DNA of 64,000 nucleotides from Leptospira ainlahdjerensis (GCF_016919175.1 NZ_JAFFPU010000042.1:81879-145878), one strand, 5' to 3'. Positions 35,085 to 57,199 are shown, counted from the first letter of the stretch. A program made the numbers and translations. The notes: generated from the letters alone by a model not told the origin.

Positions 35085-35321
35085 TCAGGAAAGGCTCTTT
35101 CTGAAACTCAAAAGCAAGGATTCCTTTCCCGCCAAGAGCACTTCCACCTGATCTTGATCGATATTGTAAACCACATTGCTTCTGAGAGCGTCCTTGAACT
35201 CGTTCTGGCTGATCTGTTTTTGATCGTAACTTTCTTTTAGAAAATTATACCAGCCTGCCAATAGAACTTTGAGATGAGGAAGTTCCCGGATCGGGATGGA
35301 GATTACTTTTTCTGGTTCCAT
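35085..35321 (-). CDS. Small hypothetical protein (78 aa)
   Basis: An acidic-basic helical protein beginning MEPEKVISIPIRELPHLKVL, with no membrane segment or motif I recognise. Ends 7 bases from the convergent M3 peptidase stop. Length, absence of a competing frame and position make it a likely gene; function unknown. Confidence 0.6.
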   Translation of the reverse strand: MEPEKVISIPIRELPHLKVLLAGWYNFLKESYDQKQISQNEFKDALRSNVVYNIDQDQVEVLLAGKESLLLSFRKSLS

Positions 35322-35399
35322 AAAGACCAGAGCAGGCTAATTCCCGCAACAAGGGAGTCAAATCAATTTTAGAAGAGGAAAATAAGAATTTCCTTTGGT

Positions 35400-36065
35400 T
35401 TATTCGACTTTGACTTTTGCCCTTTCGATGATCTTTCGAAGTCTTTCTTTTTCCTTCTCTACGAGCGCGGGTCCTTCTTTTGTTTTCATAAACTCGACGT
35501 ATTCTTTCCAACCTTGGAGATCATCTAAGGGATGATTGTTCGGATAGAATTTTCTGAGCTCCTCGTCGATCACGGTAAGATTGGCGAATGCGGAACAATC
35601 GGCCATCGTAAACGTTTTTCCGGCAATATAAGGAGAAAACCGGACGACCCTCTGAAGCGCTTTGACTCCCTTCGTCAATACGATATGAATTTCGTCTAGG
35701 AGAATTTGTTCGACTTCTTTTCCTCTCGATGAGGAGATATAGATTCTTCTTGCCGGGATATCCAGATAGGTTTCTATCATCGTCGTAATCTCTCTCACAC
35801 GCGCGGCTTCCCAAGGATCGTTCGGAATGAGTTTTGGCTCCTGCGGAAAGATCGTATCTAAGAATTCTAAAATGGCTCCGGATTCGAAAATGAATTTTCC
35901 TTCCACTTCCAAGACAGGAATTTTTCCCATCGGACTGATTTTTAAAAAATCCTCTTCCTGAGAAGGAGCCACTCGGACCTGTTCGAATTCCAATCCCTTT
36001 TCTAAGATCCCGAGTTTTACCTTGTTTACATAATTGCTGATACTGGCGCCGTAAAGTTTGATCAT
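35400..36065 (-). CDS. Glutathione S-transferase family protein
   Basis: A 221-residue GST. The N-terminal thioredoxin-like domain starts [20 protein letters not shown], with [26 protein letters not shown], where the cis-Pro and the ES dyad bind glutathione. The all-helical C-terminal domain ends in [20 protein letters not shown]. Ser8 or Ser10 near the N-terminus is the likely catalytic residue. A detoxification or thiol-transfer role is inferred. It diverges from the SDR gene at 36214. Confidence 0.88.
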   Translation of the reverse strand: MIKLYGASISNYVNKVKLGILEKGLEFEQVRVAPSQEEDFLKISPMGKIPVLEVEGKFIFESGAILEFLDTIFPQEPKLIPNDPWEAARVREITTMIETYLDIPARRIYISSSRGKEVEQILLDEIHIVLTKGVKALQRVVRFSPYIAGKTFTMADCSAFANLTVIDEELRKFYPNNHPLDDLQGWKEYVEFMKTKEGPALVEKEKERLRKIIERAKVKVE

Positions 36066-36213
36066 AAGAAAGGAATTTATCTTTTGCTTTCGAGGAAAAG
36101 TTTTTTTTGCAGTTCGCCGATTTCTCTTCCGTTCCTTTTTTCTTTCTTTTCAAAAAAGCCTTTCTCTCATTTTTCCTTGCGATAATTTCGACCTTCAAAA
36201 GGAATTCTTAAAC

Positions 36214-36999
36214 ATGGCAAAAACGGCAATCATTACGGGCGGAACCGTAGGAATCGGTTATGAACTGAGCAAACTGATCGCGGCGGACGGATACAATCTG
36301 ATTCTTGTGGCAAGAAACGAAAAAACTCTCAAATCCGTTAAGAAGGAAATCGAATCGTCTTACAAGGTTAAGGTGGATACTCTTTCACTGGATCTCGCAG
36401 ATCCGAAATCTCCGAAGAAAATTTTTGATTTCGCAAAAAAATCAAAAGCGACGGTGGAAGTATTGGTGAACAACGCGGGTTTTGGTACGAGCGGAAGATT
36501 TGATCGTATGGATCTTAAAAAAGAACTCGCGATGATTCAGGTAAACGTCACGGCCCTTACGGAACTCACACATCTTTTTCTTCAAGGAATGGTGGAAAGA
36601 AAGACAGGCAAAATTCTCAACGTAGCATCGACGGCGGCATTTCAACCCGGTCCGAATATGGCGAATTATTATGCGACCAAAGCCTATGTCCTTTCTCTTT
36701 CGGAAGGAATTTACGAAGACGTTCGTAAAGACGGGGTTACGGTAACGACACTTTGTCCGGGACCTACCAAAACCGAATTTTTTGAAAGGGCCGAGATCAC
36801 AAAATCGAAACTCTTGAACAACCCGATGGCGCCCGTTATGAGCGCCAAAGAAGTCGCCGAAATCGGATACGGCGCACTCAAAAAAGGAAAACCCGTAGTA
36901 GTGGCCGGTTTTTTGAATCGAATTTTAGCGCAGAGCGTGAGGATCACTCCTCGATTTATCATCCGTAAAATCGCAAAATTTTTAAATCAAAACGGATAA
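36214..36999 (+). CDS. Short-chain dehydrogenase/reductase
   Basis: The 261-residue SDR has the cofactor motif TGGTVGIG, the NNAG motif ([13 protein letters not shown]), and the catalytic YYATKAY (YxxxK) with upstream NVASTAAFQ (Ser). ATITG and the arginine of [11 protein letters not shown] suggest NADP(H). The C-terminal section resembles DltE/KduD-type lipid-linked SDRs. AAAGGAA precedes ATG 36214, although the frame is open to 36058. The sterol-desaturase-like gene starts 4 bases after its stop, so the two are probably co-transcribed. Confidence 0.9.
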   Translation: MAKTAIITGGTVGIGYELSKLIAADGYNLILVARNEKTLKSVKKEIESSYKVKVDTLSLDLADPKSPKKIFDFAKKSKATVEVLVNNAGFGTSGRFDRMDLKKELAMIQVNVTALTELTHLFLQGMVERKTGKILNVASTAAFQPGPNMANYYATKAYVLSLSEGIYEDVRKDGVTVTTLCPGPTKTEFFERAEITKSKLLNNPMAPVMSAKEVAEIGYGALKKGKPVVVAGFLNRILAQSVRITPRFIIRKIAKFLNQNG

Positions 37000-37003
37000 A
37001 AAA

Positions 37004-38200
37004 ATGCAAGGATCGATTATCGATTTAGCGGTGCCCTTTTTTCTCGTTCTTATCGGAATCGAGGTTTTTTATTCCTTTTTTTCCGGAAGAAAAGTATACC
37101 GTTGGAACGATACGGTAGCGGATCTGAGCACGGGAATTCTTTTTTCCCTCACAGGAATCCTCGTTACGATCTTTTCTCTTTGGTTATATGAGAATTTTAG
37201 AATATTCTTTTCTTTGCAATCTTTGTTCGGAATTCCCGAGATTCCTCTGGGAAACCCGTTCACTTTTGAGAGCGGAAAGTTTCGGTTTCACTTCGCCGAT
37301 TTTGCGGGTTGGGTTTTCGTATTTATCGCAGTCGATTTTGTTTATTATTGGTTTCATCGAGCTACACACGAGGTTAATTTTCTTTGGGCTTGTCACGTTA
37401 CTCATCATTCGAGTGAAGAATTTAATCTTTCCGTGGCTCTCCGACAATCCAGTTTTCAGAGGATTTTCGAATACCTGTTCAATCTTTCCATCGCCTTCTG
37501 CGGAGTTCCCTGGCAGGCGTTTCTTTTGGCGCACGGAATTCTAAAAATCTATCAGTTTTGGGTTCATACTCGTCTGATTGGAAAACTCGGTTTTTTGGAG
37601 GAAATTCTCGTAACCCCCGCACATCACAGGGTGCATCACGGAAGAGATCCTAAATACATCGATAAAAATCACGGAGGAATTTTGATATTTTGGGACCGGA
37701 TTTTCGGGTCGTTCGCGAGGGAAGAAGAGGAGCCGATCTACGGACTTACCAAACCGCTCACCACTTTCGATCCTGTTTACGCCAATCTTCATGTTTACGA
37801 AGAGATCGGGGAATTGATGAAAAAAACCGAAAGTTGGAAAGATAGAATTCTCATTCTCCTGAAACCTCCGGGCTGGCGTCCCGTGAACATCGGTCCTTCC
37901 TTGTTCCCCGAGGAAGTCGATCGGAAACGTTATACGAAATTCGATCCATCAGTTTCGAAAGTAAGAACGATCTTGGGTGTTCTCGAATTTTTTGTTTGGA
38001 CGATCCTTTCCCTTTTAGCTTTGCGTTTTTTTAAATCGGGCAATGTCGCGCTTTGGAAACTTTTTCCGGTGATCGTTTATTTGATCTTCGGTTTTCATCA
38101 TACTTCTCGAGTTCTGGAAGGAGCCTCGTTGCAAAAAAAAGCTATTGGAATTTTTGCGGCAGGTCTGACGATTCTTTCCTGGATTCTTTTTTTTCTTTGA
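37004..38200 (+). CDS. Sterol desaturase / fatty-acid hydroxylase superfamily membrane protein
   Basis: A 398-residue membrane protein with the three histidine boxes of the di-iron superfamily: HRATHE (His118-Glu123), HVTHH (131-135) and HRVHHG around residue 206-211, with several transmembrane helices between. Such enzymes hydroxylate or desaturate lipid substrates using oxygen. The C-terminal 110 residues add three more predicted helices, as in DUF-extended alkylglycerol-monooxygenase relatives. It follows the SDR gene by 4 bases; together they may modify a lipid. Confidence 0.87.
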   Translation: MQGSIIDLAVPFFLVLIGIEVFYSFFSGRKVYRWNDTVADLSTGILFSLTGILVTIFSLWLYENFRIFFSLQSLFGIPEIPLGNPFTFESGKFRFHFADFAGWVFVFIAVDFVYYWFHRATHEVNFLWACHVTHHSSEEFNLSVALRQSSFQRIFEYLFNLSIAFCGVPWQAFLLAHGILKIYQFWVHTRLIGKLGFLEEILVTPAHHRVHHGRDPKYIDKNHGGILIFWDRIFGSFAREEEEPIYGLTKPLTTFDPVYANLHVYEEIGELMKKTESWKDRILILLKPPGWRPVNIGPSLFPEEVDRKRYTKFDPSVSKVRTILGVLEFFVWTILSLLALRFFKSGNVALWKLFPVIVYLIFGFHHTSRVLEGASLQKKAIGIFAAGLTILSWILFFL

Positions 38201-38260
38201 ACCAGGATTGAAAGTGGAATCCATTCTGAAAGGATGACCTGAGAGCGAAGATCGGGAATA

Positions 38261-40408
38261 ATGTTTCAGCGAAAAATTCAATTCTTTGCAACCGTCCTTT
38301 TTTCCGGTTTGATTTCATTTCCCTTGTTCGGAATCGATCTGGTCGGACTCGAGGATTCTCCGATAGGAAAGGAGGATTCTCTCGAATTTTTCGCGGATGA
38401 GAACTCAACTTTGAGTTTTTCTCAGATTCGAAGTTTGGCAAGGGCGGGGAAGTTTTCGGTTGCCGGCGCCGGTTTTTTGGGATATACGAATGCCGCGATT
38501 TGGGTTCGGGTTCGAGTGGAGAATTCTTCAGATACTCCGATTCGCTGGATCGTAGAATATCAGTTTCCGAACGTCGATTTGATCGAATACTACGACGAGA
38601 AAAAAGGGGAAAGTCCTTTTTACCGCGCCGGAGATTCGATTCCTTTTGCTGTGAGACCCGTTCAAAATCGAACGCCCGCGTTTCCTTCCGTCGGACTTCC
38701 GAATTCTAGAAAAGAAGTTTTTCTTAAAATTCAATCCACTTCCAGGATTCAAATCGCGCTTCGTTATTATAGTGCTTTAGGGTATTATAATAAAGTAATT
38801 TTTGAGCAACTTTTGTTCGGTCTTTTTTTTGGATCGATGTTAATTCTTGTTTTTTATAATTTTCTTCTTTTTGTTTATACAAAAGAAAAGAATTATCTTT
38901 TCTTTTCGATTTATATTCTGGGTTTTACTTTTTTTCAGTTTGTTCTGGAAGGTTTCGGATTTCAAGTTCTTTGGCCGAATGCGATTGGTTGGACGGGGCC
39001 GAGCGTTCCATTCTTCTTTTTGATTTGTCTTTCTTTGATGTGTTTGTTTGTGAACGTTTATCTGGATCTGAAAAACCGTTCCAGAAACTCGTATCGTTTT
39101 TTTCAAACTTCTCAGATTCTTTTTTTATTCTTGGCGATGATTTCTTTGTGGGTTCCGCCCAAATTCAGTATTTTTTTCGGTCTGCTTTTGTCTTGTATCT
39201 GTGTGATTCTTCTTTTTATCAACGGAGTTCGGAGCATCTTTTGGAATCAGGGAAGCGCTTTTTATTTTCTCTTTGCCTGGGCAGTTTTGGGCGGCGGTGC
39301 GGTTCTTTTTTTGCTCCTGCAAAACGGATGGTTTCCGAATTGGAGTTTTCGATTTTGGATCGTAGAATTGGTTTCGATTCTCCATGTCGTTTTAATGGGA
39401 TTGGGACTCGCGGATCGAGTAAAAGTTTTATCCGATGTTTTGTCTTCTAAGATCGAAGAACTCGAATCCACAAAACTCGTCGCGGAACGTTCCGAAAAAA
39501 GGTTTCGAAACCTCTTCGAAGAATCGGAAGAGTTTTTGTTTACGATGGATACTGACGGAAGAATCCGAAGCGCCAACAAATCTTTGGGACGTCTTTTGGG
39601 ATTTGATCCGGAGGAAGTGATCGGTTGGAATTTTCTGGATCTGATCTATGTTCAGAACGGAGTGGAAACTTCTTTTCCAAAAATTCTCGCGAAGGAAAAA
39701 ATCGAAGAACTTTTACGCCGCAAAAAAAGTTCCGAGTTTACCGTGGAATTTAGACAAAAATACGTTTTGGAGCCGAGACAGATCCGTGTGCGCCTTCAAC
39801 TCTTGGATTTAGGGGAAAAGAAAGGTATATTAGGAAAAGCTTATGAGTTAAACGAGGATATTCTTTCCAAGTTTATCGTAAGCGAATCCATGCACTTTAC
39901 GCTGAATAATTATTTGAGAAACGCCGATCTTTTGAGCCGACTTTTGACGGTGAATCTTTCCTCTTGGGTGGGGACCGAAATCATCATTGCGATCCGAACT
40001 TGTATTCGGGAAATCATCATCAATTCGATTGAACACGGAAATCTTGCGATCAGTTTTGACGAAAAAACCGAAGCTCTCGCGGAAGGTCGTTATCTGGAAT
40101 TTATCCAGAAACGTCAGAAGGAACCGTTCTATAATTTTCGAACGGTTAAGGTTTCCTATTCTTTGAACGCTAGAAGAATCGGCTTTTTGATCTCTGATGA
40201 AGGGGAAGGGTTTGATTCTAAAAAAATTCTGAACCTGGATATTGAGAAGTTGAACGAAACGAGTTTGACCCACGGGCGCGGGATCGTGATGACTCGGAGG
40301 GTTTTTGATATCGTTCGTTTTAACGAAAAAGGGAATAAGGTTCTTTTGATCAAATATCTAAAAAAACCGCTTCGTTATAAGAGAGAAAAGACTTCTTTCG
40401 ACGTTTGA
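38261..40408 (+). CDS. 7TM-DISM sensor with PAS and HATPase domains
   Basis: A 715-residue signalling protein. A signal peptide (residues 1-24) precedes an extracytoplasmic DISMED2-type beta domain (about 30-165). A seven-helix 7TMR-DISM membrane section (about 180-380) follows. Then come a coiled coil, a PAS domain (about 413-525: FRNLFEESEEFLFTMDTDGRI) and a C-terminal HATPase with ISDEGEGFD and THGRGIVMTRRVFD. No canonical His-containing DHp motif is seen. It may therefore be an RsbW-like or phosphatase-associated kinase rather than a two-component histidine kinase. Confidence 0.85.
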   Translation: MFQRKIQFFATVLFSGLISFPLFGIDLVGLEDSPIGKEDSLEFFADENSTLSFSQIRSLARAGKFSVAGAGFLGYTNAAIWVRVRVENSSDTPIRWIVEYQFPNVDLIEYYDEKKGESPFYRAGDSIPFAVRPVQNRTPAFPSVGLPNSRKEVFLKIQSTSRIQIALRYYSALGYYNKVIFEQLLFGLFFGSMLILVFYNFLLFVYTKEKNYLFFSIYILGFTFFQFVLEGFGFQVLWPNAIGWTGPSVPFFFLICLSLMCLFVNVYLDLKNRSRNSYRFFQTSQILFLFLAMISLWVPPKFSIFFGLLLSCICVILLFINGVRSIFWNQGSAFYFLFAWAVLGGGAVLFLLLQNGWFPNWSFRFWIVELVSILHVVLMGLGLADRVKVLSDVLSSKIEELESTKLVAERSEKRFRNLFEESEEFLFTMDTDGRIRSANKSLGRLLGFDPEEVIGWNFLDLIYVQNGVETSFPKILAKEKIEELLRRKKSSEFTVEFRQKYVLEPRQIRVRLQLLDLGEKKGILGKAYELNEDILSKFIVSESMHFTLNNYLRNADLLSRLLTVNLSSWVGTEIIIAIRTCIREIIINSIEHGNLAISFDEKTEALAEGRYLEFIQKRQKEPFYNFRTVKVSYSLNARRIGFLISDEGEGFDSKKILNLDIEKLNETSLTHGRGIVMTRRVFDIVRFNEKGNKVLLIKYLKKPLRYKREKTSFDV

Positions 40409-40419
40409 GAATTTTTATC

Positions 40420-40481
40420 CGTGGGAACTCTCACAAAGGTTCGATTCCCGAAAGAATTCTCAAAACGTGGGAACTCTCACA
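40420..40481. repeat. Two solo boundary palindromes in a convergent intergenic gap
   Basis: CGTGGGAACTCTCACA occurs twice exactly, at 40420-40435 and 40466-40481, 46 bases apart in the same orientation. It matches the TGTRGGA-NN-TCYYACA palindrome of the dispersed elements. Confidence 0.7.
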
Positions 40482-40486
40482 AAACT

Positions 40487-41390
<904 letters not shown>

Positions 41391-41442
41391 CTAGCAAGGA
41401 CTTCCAAAAAAAGCGGATTTTCTTTCCTATCGGGCGGGGACC

Positions 41443-43674
41443 ATGTTTCAACTTCATTTTTTTCAATTTTTCGATTGGGATTTACTCAAACCTTTCTTTT
41501 ACTTTTTGAGTTTTATCGGAATCTATCTGACCCTTCGTCTTCGGTTTCCACAGGTTCGGTTTCTTTTCCTCGCCGTGAAGATTTTTTCGGGCAATATGGA
41601 CTACAAAGGTTCCAGAGGAAGGCTTGTTCATTCACAGGCATTCTTTTCCGGAACCGCATCCTCTCTTCTTCCGGGTGCGATCATCGGATCCGCGCTCGCT
41701 CTTATGATCGGAGGGCCCGGAGTTCTTCTCTGGATTTGGATTTCAACCTTCCTCATCATGCCACTTCGTTTTGTTTCCTCCACACTTGCGATTCGTTTTC
41801 GAACCAAAACCGCGACGGGAAGATATCTTTCCGGACCGATGTATTTTATCGAAAAGGCGCTCAAGGCACGCTGGCTCGCAGTGAGTTTTTCCATTGCGGG
41901 ACTTTTTACAGTTCTTGTGATGGGAGGCGCGGTTCCGATGTTGTATGTGACTCACATCGCAAGCAAAGCGTTTGAAGTCACCGGAATGACGGTTCCTTTT
42001 TTATTGTCCGTGATTCTTGTCTTTATCGTTTTGGGAGGAGTGAGAAGGGTCGGTAAGATTTCTGCGTATCTCGCGCCGATCGGGATTCTCCTTTTTTTCG
42101 CGGGTTATTTTTTTCTCTTTAAGAATTCTCTCATGAACTTCCAGCATTTTCTCTGGCTTTCTCTTCAAGAAGCGTTTCAACCTGTGACTGCGATTGCGGG
42201 AGGAAGTTTTGTTCTTGCGAGAACCTTCAGCATGGCTTCCGGAATTTTCTTTGTCGCCACCGAAACCGGAATTGGAAAGAGCGCGGGGGTTTCGGGCGTC
42301 GTGAGAACGGATTATCCCGCAAAACAAGGACTCGTAAGTATGCTTGCGACCTTTTTCGAAGGATTTATCATATCCACTCTCGTGATCTACGCCCTTTCTT
42401 CTTACGGAGCGTTTAAGATGGAAGAACAGATGTTTTTCTTGAATACTCTTTTTCAAGGACATACAAATCCGATCAACGCGGCCTTCTTTACATCCTTTCT
42501 TCTTTTCGGAGTCGTATCCATCACGGGATGGTTTTATACCGGAGAACAAAACGCTCTCTACATTCTCGGAGAAAAGTTCGCAAACTTCTTTCGAATTCTT
42601 TTCTTGGTTACGATCCTTTCCGCAGCCTATCTCTATGTGAAGAATGGGGAAGCGATTCTTTACGACGCATTCGGTCTTGGATATTCCCTTTCCATCATCA
42701 CGGCTGTTCCGGTTCTCATCTCGTTGGTTCTTTTGGAAAAACTGGCAAGGGCCGAGTTAAAACGGTTCCTTACGGAAAGTGGGGCGAGATACGAGGTCTT
42801 AAAGGATTTTTATCTTCTCGTTCTTTCCATCGTTCCTAAAAATTTACTTTCCCTTTTATTCGGGCTTCTCGCGTCTTCGAGACTTCCCCGTTTTATTCTG
42901 ATTCCGATTCTAAAGGCTTTTTCAAGGGCGTATAAGATCAATCTCGACGAAGCGGAATTGGAAATTCAGGAATACAATTCTCTCAACGCATTCTTTACAA
43001 GAGCCTTAAAGGCGGAAGCGAGAATCATCGAATCCGCAGAGAGCGAAATGGTTTCCCCCGTGGACGCAAAGATCACCGGATACGGAGATATCAATCAGAG
43101 AATTATCATCCAAGCCAAGGGTGTGGATTACAATCTGAAGGAACTCTTAGGAGGAGGCGCTTCCAAATATCTGGACGATTTCTCCAACGGAAAATACATC
43201 ACGTTCTATCTTTCCCCTCAGGACTATCATAGAATCCATTCTCCTGCTTACGGAAGAATATTAGGATATTATTATGAACCTGGAAAACTCTTTCCGGTCA
43301 ACGAACTCGCCGTTTTCGGAATCCGGGGACTTTTTCCAAAGAATGAAAGGTTGATCACGTATCTCCAAACCGAATACGGGAAAGTCGCGGTCATCAAAGT
43401 GGGGGCATCCAATGTGGGAAGAATCCGAGTCACCTACGACAATAAGATTGTGACGAACACTCTCATTCGAAGCGCGAGGACCGTGGAATATAAGGACGTT
43501 TCCATCATGATCGATAAGGGCGCGGAGCTCGGAAGATTCGAGATGGGATCCACCGTGATTCTTCTTATGGAAAAGGAAACGTTTCAGTTTGCTTCTCTTC
43601 CTCTCAATGAGAAGATTACCTACGGAACACCGATTGGAAAGTTCATCGAAAAAAAATGCAAACTTCCAAAATGA
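41443..43674 (+). CDS. AGCS transporter fused to phosphatidylserine decarboxylase
   Basis: A 743-residue fusion. Residues about 1-440 form a sodium:alanine symporter (AGCS)-like membrane domain, with about ten helices and the motif region [14 protein letters not shown]. Residues about 450-743 form a phosphatidylserine decarboxylase (PSD): VSPVDAKI (Asp541), [11 protein letters not shown] (His596) and the autocleavage motif EMGSTVILL (Gly702-Ser703). These give the Asp-His-Ser triad and pyruvoyl-forming serine. PSD makes phosphatidylethanolamine in the inner membrane. No frameshift or stop is seen at the junction. Whether the transporter half still transports is unknown. Confidence 0.92.
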   Translation: MFQLHFFQFFDWDLLKPFFYFLSFIGIYLTLRLRFPQVRFLFLAVKIFSGNMDYKGSRGRLVHSQAFFSGTASSLLPGAIIGSALALMIGGPGVLLWIWISTFLIMPLRFVSSTLAIRFRTKTATGRYLSGPMYFIEKALKARWLAVSFSIAGLFTVLVMGGAVPMLYVTHIASKAFEVTGMTVPFLLSVILVFIVLGGVRRVGKISAYLAPIGILLFFAGYFFLFKNSLMNFQHFLWLSLQEAFQPVTAIAGGSFVLARTFSMASGIFFVATETGIGKSAGVSGVVRTDYPAKQGLVSMLATFFEGFIISTLVIYALSSYGAFKMEEQMFFLNTLFQGHTNPINAAFFTSFLLFGVVSITGWFYTGEQNALYILGEKFANFFRILFLVTILSAAYLYVKNGEAILYDAFGLGYSLSIITAVPVLISLVLLEKLARAELKRFLTESGARYEVLKDFYLLVLSIVPKNLLSLLFGLLASSRLPRFILIPILKAFSRAYKINLDEAELEIQEYNSLNAFFTRALKAEARIIESAESEMVSPVDAKITGYGDINQRIIIQAKGVDYNLKELLGGGASKYLDDFSNGKYITFYLSPQDYHRIHSPAYGRILGYYYEPGKLFPVNELAVFGIRGLFPKNERLITYLQTEYGKVAVIKVGASNVGRIRVTYDNKIVTNTLIRSARTVEYKDVSIMIDKGAELGRFEMGSTVILLMEKETFQFASLPLNEKITYGTPIGKFIEKKCKLPK

Positions 43675-43692
43675 ATGAAGTCGATTTGAATG

Positions 43693-43708
43693 TGTGGGAA
43701 CTCTTACA
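43693..43708. repeat. Solo boundary palindrome upstream of the DUF971 gene
   Basis: TGTGGGAACTCTTACA lies 19 bases upstream of the next start codon. No element core is present. Confidence 0.65.
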
Positions 43709-43727
43709 AGGATCTTTGCGATAAAGA

Positions 43728-44057
43728 ATGGAACCCTTGAGTTTAAAAGCGACCACTCCCGATCAGATCGACTTTGACGATACAACTTTGAAGATCACCT
43801 GGAAAGACGGGATCACTTCCGTCTTTGATCTTCTGGACTTGAGAAAACGTTGTCCCTGCGTCGTCTGCAAGGGCGGGCACGGTGGAAAAGTAGGAACTAC
43901 CACCGGAGGAATCCAAACGATTTCTCTTTACGCAGTCAATAAGGTAGGACGTTACGCGATCAATCCGGTCTGGAGCGATAATCATCAAACGGGAATTTAC
44001 TCGTTTGATTCTCTTCGAATGCTCGCCGATGGACTGGGTGGAGATCTCACTCTCTGA
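43728..44057 (+). CDS. DUF971 protein (GBBH-like N-terminal domain)
   Basis: A 109-residue protein with the DUF971 pattern: DFDDTTLKITWKDGITSVFDLLDLRKRCPCVVC holds the conserved region before and including CPCVVC (residues 43-48). The C-terminus is YAINPVWSDNHQTGIYSFDSLR. DUF971 is the zinc-associated N-terminal domain of gamma-butyrobetaine hydroxylase-like proteins, and occurs alone near iron-sulphur assembly genes in some bacteria. Function here is unknown. It ends in its own terminator hairpin before the flagellar block. Confidence 0.85.
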   Translation: MEPLSLKATTPDQIDFDDTTLKITWKDGITSVFDLLDLRKRCPCVVCKGGHGGKVGTTTGGIQTISLYAVNKVGRYAINPVWSDNHQTGIYSFDSLRMLADGLGGDLTL

Positions 44058-44073
44058 AAGAGAGCTTTTTTTT
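44050..44073 (+). terminator. Rho-independent terminator of the DUF971 gene
   Basis: The 5-bp stem CTCTC/GAGAG with loop TGAAA contains the stop codon and is followed by CTTTTTTTT. It separates the DUF971 gene from the fliN flagellar block, which must have its own promoter in 44074-44192. Confidence 0.7.
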
Positions 44074-44192
44074 AGAAAAAGGGTTGTTTTAACCCAAAAA
44101 CCCAGTGGAATCCAGTTGGGAAGAAAAAAATGAGGTGACAAAAACCCTTTTCTTATGTCCCATTAACCAAAATTCCCGGGAGAGTTCCCAAA

Positions 44193-45253
<1,061 letters not shown>

Positions 45254-45257
<4 letters not shown>

Positions 45258-46051
45258 AATCTCTGGAAGCTCTCCGGAATGTCAGAAGAACTATCGTTTC
45301 TGTTTTTCTGATTCTTCTCGCATCAACTCTATTCTTTACTTCCATACAAGCTCAGTCGGAAAGAGAACTCATGGACGAGGCTCTCAAAAAAGAATTGGGG
45401 CAACCTTCCGCGTCCAAAGAAGAATCCCAAAAGAACGATTCCTCGAAGACTGAAAATCCCTCAGCGGTCGTAAAACCTCCAGCTAATTCCGGAGAATCCG
45501 CCGAGACAAATCCGGTCGCAGAACGATATAAAACCAGTGACGAAGGTCCTGGAATCGCGGGAACACTCTTTCGAGTCGTCTTTATATTAGCTCTTCTTTG
45601 TGTAGGACTTTATTATATTCTAAAATACGTTGCGAAAAATAGGGAAGGTCGTCTTCCCGTTCGCGGCGAGATGAACGTACTGTCGAGTCTTATGCTCGGA
45701 CCGAACAAACAACTTCAGATCGTAGAAGTTTCCGGTCGCCTTCTTGTGTTAGGCGTCGCAGACAACGGGATCAACTTGATCACGGAAATTTCCGATCCGG
45801 AAGTAAAACATAGAATTCTTCAAAAGAAAGAAACCTTTGATCCTCCGGAAGGCGGATTCTTGGTAACGGTCCTCGAACAGATCAAGGACTTGAATTCGAG
45901 AATCTCCGGAAATCAGGAAGGTCCACCTGGAGGAACGGAAAAAGCAGAGGCCGCCCGAGAAGAAAAACGAAGGCAGACCCGCAAAAAACTCGATGAACTC
46001 AAAGAAAAAACAAGCTCGCTCGAAAGCGGGCTTTTCGATTTGAGATCGTAA
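45254..46051 (+). CDS. fliO: Flagellar biosynthesis protein FliO
   Basis: A 265-residue FliO-type protein starting at GTG inside the fliN stop. It has a signal-like segment (residues 15-33), a Ser/Glu-rich periplasmic stretch, one strong transmembrane helix ([19 protein letters not shown], about residues 111-129), then the FliO domain with [31 protein letters not shown] charged coiled-coil tail follows. FliO helps assemble the FliP gate. Position between fliN and fliP supports the call. Confidence 0.88.
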
Positions 46052-46073
46052 GCAAGGGACTTAAGTTTTAGGG

Positions 46074-47934
<1,861 letters not shown>

Positions 47935-47954
47935 GAAGACTTCTTTTGCAAATC

Positions 47955-48112
47955 TGTCGGAGTTCCGACCTTTCCCGTGAAACTTTCGCGCCCCGCCCTG
48001 ATCTTGGGTGGTGGGGTGAGGCGGTGGGAAGAATCGGGGGATTTTTCTCTATCACAAAAACCCCCTTCTTTCAAGAAGAATTCTTCCTCTCCGACCTTGT
48101 AGGAGTTCCCAC

Positions 48113-48113
<1 letters not shown>
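47955..48113 (+). repeat. Dispersed element inserted between fliR and flhB
   Basis: Bounded by TGTCGGAGTTCCGACC (47955-47970) and TGTAGGAGTTCCCACA (48098-48113). It has the core CGCCCTGATCTTGGGTGG and box CTATCACAAAA. Its last base is the A of the flhB start codon, and AGGAG inside the terminal palindrome stands 7 bases before that ATG. Confidence 0.88.
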
Positions 48114-49303
<1,190 letters not shown>

Positions 49304-49312
49304 GAGGAAACT

Positions 49313-51436
<2,124 letters not shown>

Positions 51437-51487
51437 AATTATTAGAATATTCGATTTTTCTGAATCAGAAAAATCAAGGAGTCAAAC

Positions 51488-52789
<1,302 letters not shown>

Positions 52790-52817
52790 TCCCGATCAGG
52801 CTGGAAAGAGGTAAAGA

Positions 52818-53726
52818 ATGGACCAGGCGACTCATTTACGGAAACTCACCGAGGGGAACACGAGTCTAAAAGTTCTGTCATCCAGAAAGCCCACGACTAA
52901 GATCATTGCGATCGCGTCCGGGAAGGGAGGAGTGGGAAAGAGTACCATCTCCGTAAACCTTGCTATCTCTATGGCGAGAGCCGGACAAAAAGTCCTCGTA
53001 TTCGACGGGGACTTGGGTCTTGCGAACGTGAACGTTATTCTTGGAATCATTCCCAAATACAATCTCTATCACGTCGTCAAGGGCCATAAGAGCCTGAAGG
53101 ACATCGTCATTCAGACTCCGGAAGGTGTGGATATCATTGCGGGAGCTTCCGGTTATTCTCAGCTTGCCAATCTAAACGACACACAAAGAAACAACCTCAT
53201 CAAAGGTTTTTCAGAATTAGACAATTATGATATTATGATCATCGATACCGGAGCCGGAATCAGTTCGAATGTGATCGGTCTTACACTTCCTGCGGACGAC
53301 GTCATCGTCGTCACAACTCCGGAGCCGACCGCGATCACGGATTCTTACGGACTGATCAAGGCCATCGTATCTCAGAGCCGAGATAAGAATCTGAAGATGG
53401 TCGTGAACCGAGTGAGGAGCGCGATCGAAGGGAAAAAAGTCGCGGATCGAGTGATCGATATCAGCGGACAATTTCTCGAAGTGAAAGTGGAAAACCTCGG
53501 ATTTATCTTTCAGGACGAGGAAGTGGAGAAGAGCATTCGCGAACAAAAGCCGTATATCATCAATTCTCCGAAAAGTAAAGCGGCGGCCTGTCTAAATCGT
53601 ATCACGTATTCTCTTTTGAATCAGGAAATGGAGCCTTTGGAAGACGCCGGCATCAGCGGCTTTTTCAAGAAGTTCTTCAACTTTATGGATGTCCGAGAAA
53701 AAGAACTCAGGGACGACGAAGAATAG
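52818..53726 (+). CDS. flhG: MinD-like ATPase FlhG (FleN/YlxH)
   Basis: FlhG controls flagellar number together with FlhF. The 302-residue protein has the deviant Walker A motif [33 protein letters not shown] and [17 protein letters not shown]. The N-terminal DQATHLRKL matches the FlhF-stimulating DQAxxLR motif of FlhG. The C-terminal helix (FFKKFFNFM) is a likely membrane-binding tail. GAAAGAGGTAAAG precedes the start. Confidence 0.95.
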   Translation: MDQATHLRKLTEGNTSLKVLSSRKPTTKIIAIASGKGGVGKSTISVNLAISMARAGQKVLVFDGDLGLANVNVILGIIPKYNLYHVVKGHKSLKDIVIQTPEGVDIIAGASGYSQLANLNDTQRNNLIKGFSELDNYDIMIIDTGAGISSNVIGLTLPADDVIVVTTPEPTAITDSYGLIKAIVSQSRDKNLKMVVNRVRSAIEGKKVADRVIDISGQFLEVKVENLGFIFQDEEVEKSIREQKPYIINSPKSKAAACLNRITYSLLNQEMEPLEDAGISGFFKKFFNFMDVREKELRDDEE

Positions 53727-53729
53727 TCC

Positions 53730-54215
53730 TTGAATCTTCAGGTTTTATTCATCGCGGTTTTTGCCGTCATCGCGCTCATTGTCAGCCCGATCTGCGGATT
53801 TCTCGCCGGAAATCAAGTCGGTCACATCCTTTTAGTCTCCATTCTTTCCACAGCGGCGTTTGCCGTTTTTGGTTTTGGGGTTCACGCCATCTTAGAAATG
53901 AAGGTTCCTGAATTCTTAGATTTCCTTTCCAATCTTACGGGAGAATTTTCATCGGCTTCTTCCGGAGAGGAAGGTTCGGGGGCTGCGGGATTTCGAGATT
54001 ATTCGAGTCAAGGAGGGGATTCCGAGTTTGGCTCTTCTTCTGCTGACGGTCCTTCCTCCTCCGAAGTCTTTGCTTCTGCAACACCAAGACGTCAGAAAAA
54101 CGGCAACTTTGGAGATCATATCATGGTCGAAAATATAGCGATCAAAAACGAACCGAAACTGATGGCGGAAGCGATCCGAACGATGCTTGCAAAAGACGAC
54201 ATGGGAGAAAAGTAA
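53730..54215 (+). CDS. Small membrane protein in the flhG-fliA interval
   Basis: A 161-residue protein from TTG 53730. Two transmembrane helices (residues about 4-24 and 32-52: [21 protein letters not shown], then [22 protein letters not shown]) are followed by a Ser/Gly-rich linker ([21 protein letters not shown]) and a C-terminal helical patch ending [18 protein letters not shown]. It lies between flhG and fliA, as a similar short membrane gene does in some spirochaetes. I do not recognise the family. A flagellar link is inferred from position only. Confidence 0.6.
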   Translation: MNLQVLFIAVFAVIALIVSPICGFLAGNQVGHILLVSILSTAAFAVFGFGVHAILEMKVPEFLDFLSNLTGEFSSASSGEEGSGAAGFRDYSSQGGDSEFGSSSADGPSSSEVFASATPRRQKNGNFGDHIMVENIAIKNEPKLMAEAIRTMLAKDDMGEK

Positions 54216-54297
54216 CAATTTCTTTCCTAAATACCGGGCAAAACGGCCGAGAACTGCAATGAGACAAAAAACTGCTTGATTTCCCTGTTTTTGCCTC

Positions 54298-54352
<55 letters not shown>

Positions 54353-54372
54353 GTTTTTCCAGATCCGAGCTT

Positions 54373-55173
<801 letters not shown>

Positions 55174-55202
55174 AGAATTTATTTACTAGGATAAAAATCT
55201 AT

Positions 55203-57191
<1,989 letters not shown>

Positions 57192-57199
57192 ACCATAGG

